6,911 bases of DNA, from assembly GCA_018679315.1 (NCBI GenBank), contig JAHHLF010000317.1:1-6911 (forward strand), given 5' to 3'. Shown in pieces: positions 5,151-6,911 of the stretch. The notes below the pieces were generated by a model. That model was not told the DNA's origin and ran no database searches. It saw only the letters and a program-made list of their open reading frames with translations. Source of the stretch: Bacteroidia bacterium (lineage in GTDB: Bacteria > Bacteroidota > Bacteroidia > Flavobacteriales > Flavobacteriaceae). Every line of letters begins with the position of its first letter. Within the stretch, counting starts at the first letter, position 1. Made by a program: the position numbers and the translations under genes.

Positions 5151-6866
5151 TCATTGATCCTCGTAGTTAACATCGGCCGTAGCCATGGGATTATATATTT
5201 CCATAATCCATTTCTCTTCTCCGTATGCCCCGTCTAGATGGGAAACATAAGCATCTTTCGCAGCATTTTTAGATTTAAAATCGGCCAGATATACGTAATA
5301 CAACCCATTTTTCTTGTTATAAAATTGCCGGGCATCCAGACCTTCTTCTCGCAATCGGTCCAAAAAGGCAGCTAAATACCTCTTGTTTTTGTAAACATTA
5401 GCAATTAAATAATAACCAGAATTAACCCCAATGATATCTGACCGATTTTTGGACTTCAAAGGCAAGTCGATTATTTTATCAAACGTGTCTTTAACAGGTT
5501 TAATCGGCTTTTCCTTAACATCGGCTACCGCGGTTCCTATTTTGCTATAGGATTCCCTCGGAATTCGTGCTGGGGGGGTTGTTTTTTCCTCTACTTCGTT
5601 GCGCAATAGGCGAACCATAGTTTCAAATCGCCTTTCGAACATTTCGTTACGCGCGTTTTCTATCGAATCTTGTCTTAATATTAATTGATCCAGGATTAGC
5701 CTGTTCTCAAAAGCCAGGGATTGACTCAAGTTCCCAGCCATTTTTTGTTCGGCTTTGAGCTGAAATATCTGCTCCTCGTAATTTTTCACGATCTCATCTA
5801 CCCTACTGTCATCGGAACTATTGACATACAAGTTTTGCATGCCGGCAAGATCCTTTACCGAATAAGCCAAAGACACTTCGTGATTCCAACCCAGGTTAGC
5901 GCCCGCGGCGGTAATATCTTTCTCCATCAAATAACCAAGGGATAATTTCTTGCTTACATTAAATCCAAGGCCCAGGGATACGCCGTAATCCTGTTGGTAA
6001 GTTGTTTGTAACCACCCGTAATCCGGTAGGTCGAGTAATAGGGAACCCACGTAGTTCATGTTATTCTCTTTATCCATTCCAAGCTGTACTAGGGGCATGA
6101 TACGTGCATTGGCAAACAGTCCGTTTTGGGTGTTCATAGTATGGGTATATTGGAGTGAACCACTTAGACTTTGTACATGCATGTTCGTAATGATATTGTT
6201 GGTGGTCTGGTTGTACTTAACCAGGTCCCTGGCATATAATCCCACATCGAATTTGCCTACGGAAAGTGCAATCCCAGGTTGAATGGAAATTTTGTTTTCC
6301 TTGCGTGCCTCGCGGACAGTTGGGTCGTTTTCTACGGAGACTATCCTGCTTTGGTCCAATCCTTCGCTGAGGTAGGTAATATTGGTTCCAAAAGTGAGCT
6401 TACTTTTATCGCTCAGTGGCACAGCTGTGGCATAATTTGCATTGAAACCAAATTCCTGCATTACCCCGAGCCAGGATCCGTAGATACCTATCCCAAGGGC
6501 TGTGCGTTCGTTAACCTTATTACTGAAACCCAGGTAGTAATTCTGATAATTGTCTTCATAAGAGGCATATTGATTCCTGTGCAAAATATTCAGGTACGAT
6601 TTGTTCTCTCTTACCAAGGAAAAAGTAGGATTAATGAGGTGCCTGTTAAAAAAAAGCTGATTGTGAAACGGTCTGTTCAGTTTTGCCCAAGGGTCGGATT
6701 CCTGGGCATAGGTAGACCCTATCCCACATAACAAGCCGATTAAAATGATTACAAACAGTATCAACAGGGCTTTTGTGGTAGAACCAGCTATGGGTTGGGG
6801 AGTATTCCTTTTGTCGAATTGATCGTCGACTGATTTTTTACCAAAAGAGTAACGCTTTGAAGTCAT
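5151..6866 (-). CDS. PorP/SprF-family T9SS-associated outer-membrane protein with C-terminal SPOR-like domain
   Basis: This 571-residue exported protein has a long n-region (1-32), a hydrophobic core (33-49) and a likely signal peptidase I site after STYA (51-54). Residues about 60-345 look like the PorP/SprF barrel: RPFHNQLFFNRHLINPTFS near the start, then alternating strands such as YYLGFSNKVNERTALGIGIYG and YGVSLGLGFNVSKKLSLGY. A charged, heptad-like coiled coil spans about 353-428, then a Pro/Lys linker, then a SPOR-like module at about 482-558 (GYYLIANVYKNKRYLAAFLDRL, LYYVYLADF, WIMEIYN). PorP/SprF proteins work with type IX secretion and gliding adhesins at the outer membrane; the SPOR-like part may contact peptidoglycan (inference). 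The start ATG at 6866-6864 is the only Met before the signal sequence. Genes of this family often follow a large secreted adhesin gene; the upstream neighbour lies outside the window. Confidence 0.85.
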   Translation of the reverse strand: MTSKRYSFGKKSVDDQFDKRNTPQPIAGSTTKALLILFVIILIGLLCGIGSTYAQESDPWAKLNRPFHNQLFFNRHLINPTFSLVRENKSYLNILHRNQYASYEDNYQNYYLGFSNKVNERTALGIGIYGSWLGVMQEFGFNANYATAVPLSDKSKLTFGTNITYLSEGLDQSRIVSVENDPTVREARKENKISIQPGIALSVGKFDVGLYARDLVKYNQTTNNIITNMHVQSLSGSLQYTHTMNTQNGLFANARIMPLVQLGMDKENNMNYVGSLLLDLPDYGWLQTTYQQDYGVSLGLGFNVSKKLSLGYLMEKDITAAGANLGWNHEVSLAYSVKDLAGMQNLYVNSSDDSRVDEIVKNYEEQIFQLKAEQKMAGNLSQSLAFENRLILDQLILRQDSIENARNEMFERRFETMVRLLRNEVEEKTTPPARIPRESYSKIGTAVADVKEKPIKPVKDTFDKIIDLPLKSKNRSDIIGVNSGYYLIANVYKNKRYLAAFLDRLREEGLDARQFYNKKNGLYYVYLADFKSKNAAKDAYVSHLDGAYGEEKWIMEIYNPMATADVNYEDQ

Positions 6867-6911
6867 CGCCTTAAGATTTAAGATTTGAGTGTTAACCGGG
6901 CCACTTTGGGG

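Noticed and set aside
6720..6732. Lipoprotein signal (LLCG, residues 45-48) in the PorP/SprF-like protein
   Set aside because: The residue before Cys47 is Leu, which does not fit a lipobox, and a standard cleavage site STYA-Q follows.

Overview
The window looks like a chromosomal segment of a marine-type flavobacterium (Bacteroidota, family Flavobacteriaceae). Four observations support this: a flavobacterial-style ExbB/ExbD/TonB set joined directly to folC, a PorP/SprF-type protein of the type IX secretion (T9SS)/gliding group, a TAnnTTTG-type promoter element ahead of a tRNA, and CCAAAT-rich intergenic repeats. The genus cannot be named from this sequence alone.

Layout. (1) Positions 1-3191, + strand: a tight operon exbB (5' end cut by the window) - exbD - tonB - folC. 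Gaps are 8 bases, then a 1-base overlap, then 3 bases. The first three genes build an inner-membrane proton-driven motor that energises outer-membrane TonB-dependent transport; folC makes folate polyglutamates. (2) Positions 3192-3475, + strand: promoter, a roughly 115-base structured leader, tRNA-Val(UAC) and an intrinsic terminator. The leader carries a copy of the first 19 bases of the tRNA, split by an 18-bp perfect palindrome. (3) Positions 3476-3923: no convincing gene. The space holds three tandem, hairpin-rich repeat units and two copies of a CCAAAT-type spacer, lying between two convergent terminators. (4) Positions 3924-4646, - strand: a LuxR/NarL-type response regulator with its own terminator. 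Its receiver has Glu where the phospho-accepting Asp normally sits. (5) Positions 4647-5150: about 500 bases without a supportable gene, containing small dyads. (6) Positions 5151-6866, - strand: a 571-residue exported protein with a PorP/SprF-like beta-barrel, a coiled coil and a C-terminal SPOR-like domain.

The operon genes are ordinary housekeeping and transport functions. The parts most worth a second look are the interrupted tRNA copy in the tRNA leader, the tandem array of units whose hairpin arms change together, and the atypical receiver. I see no defence system, CRISPR array, transposase, prophage or plasmid element.
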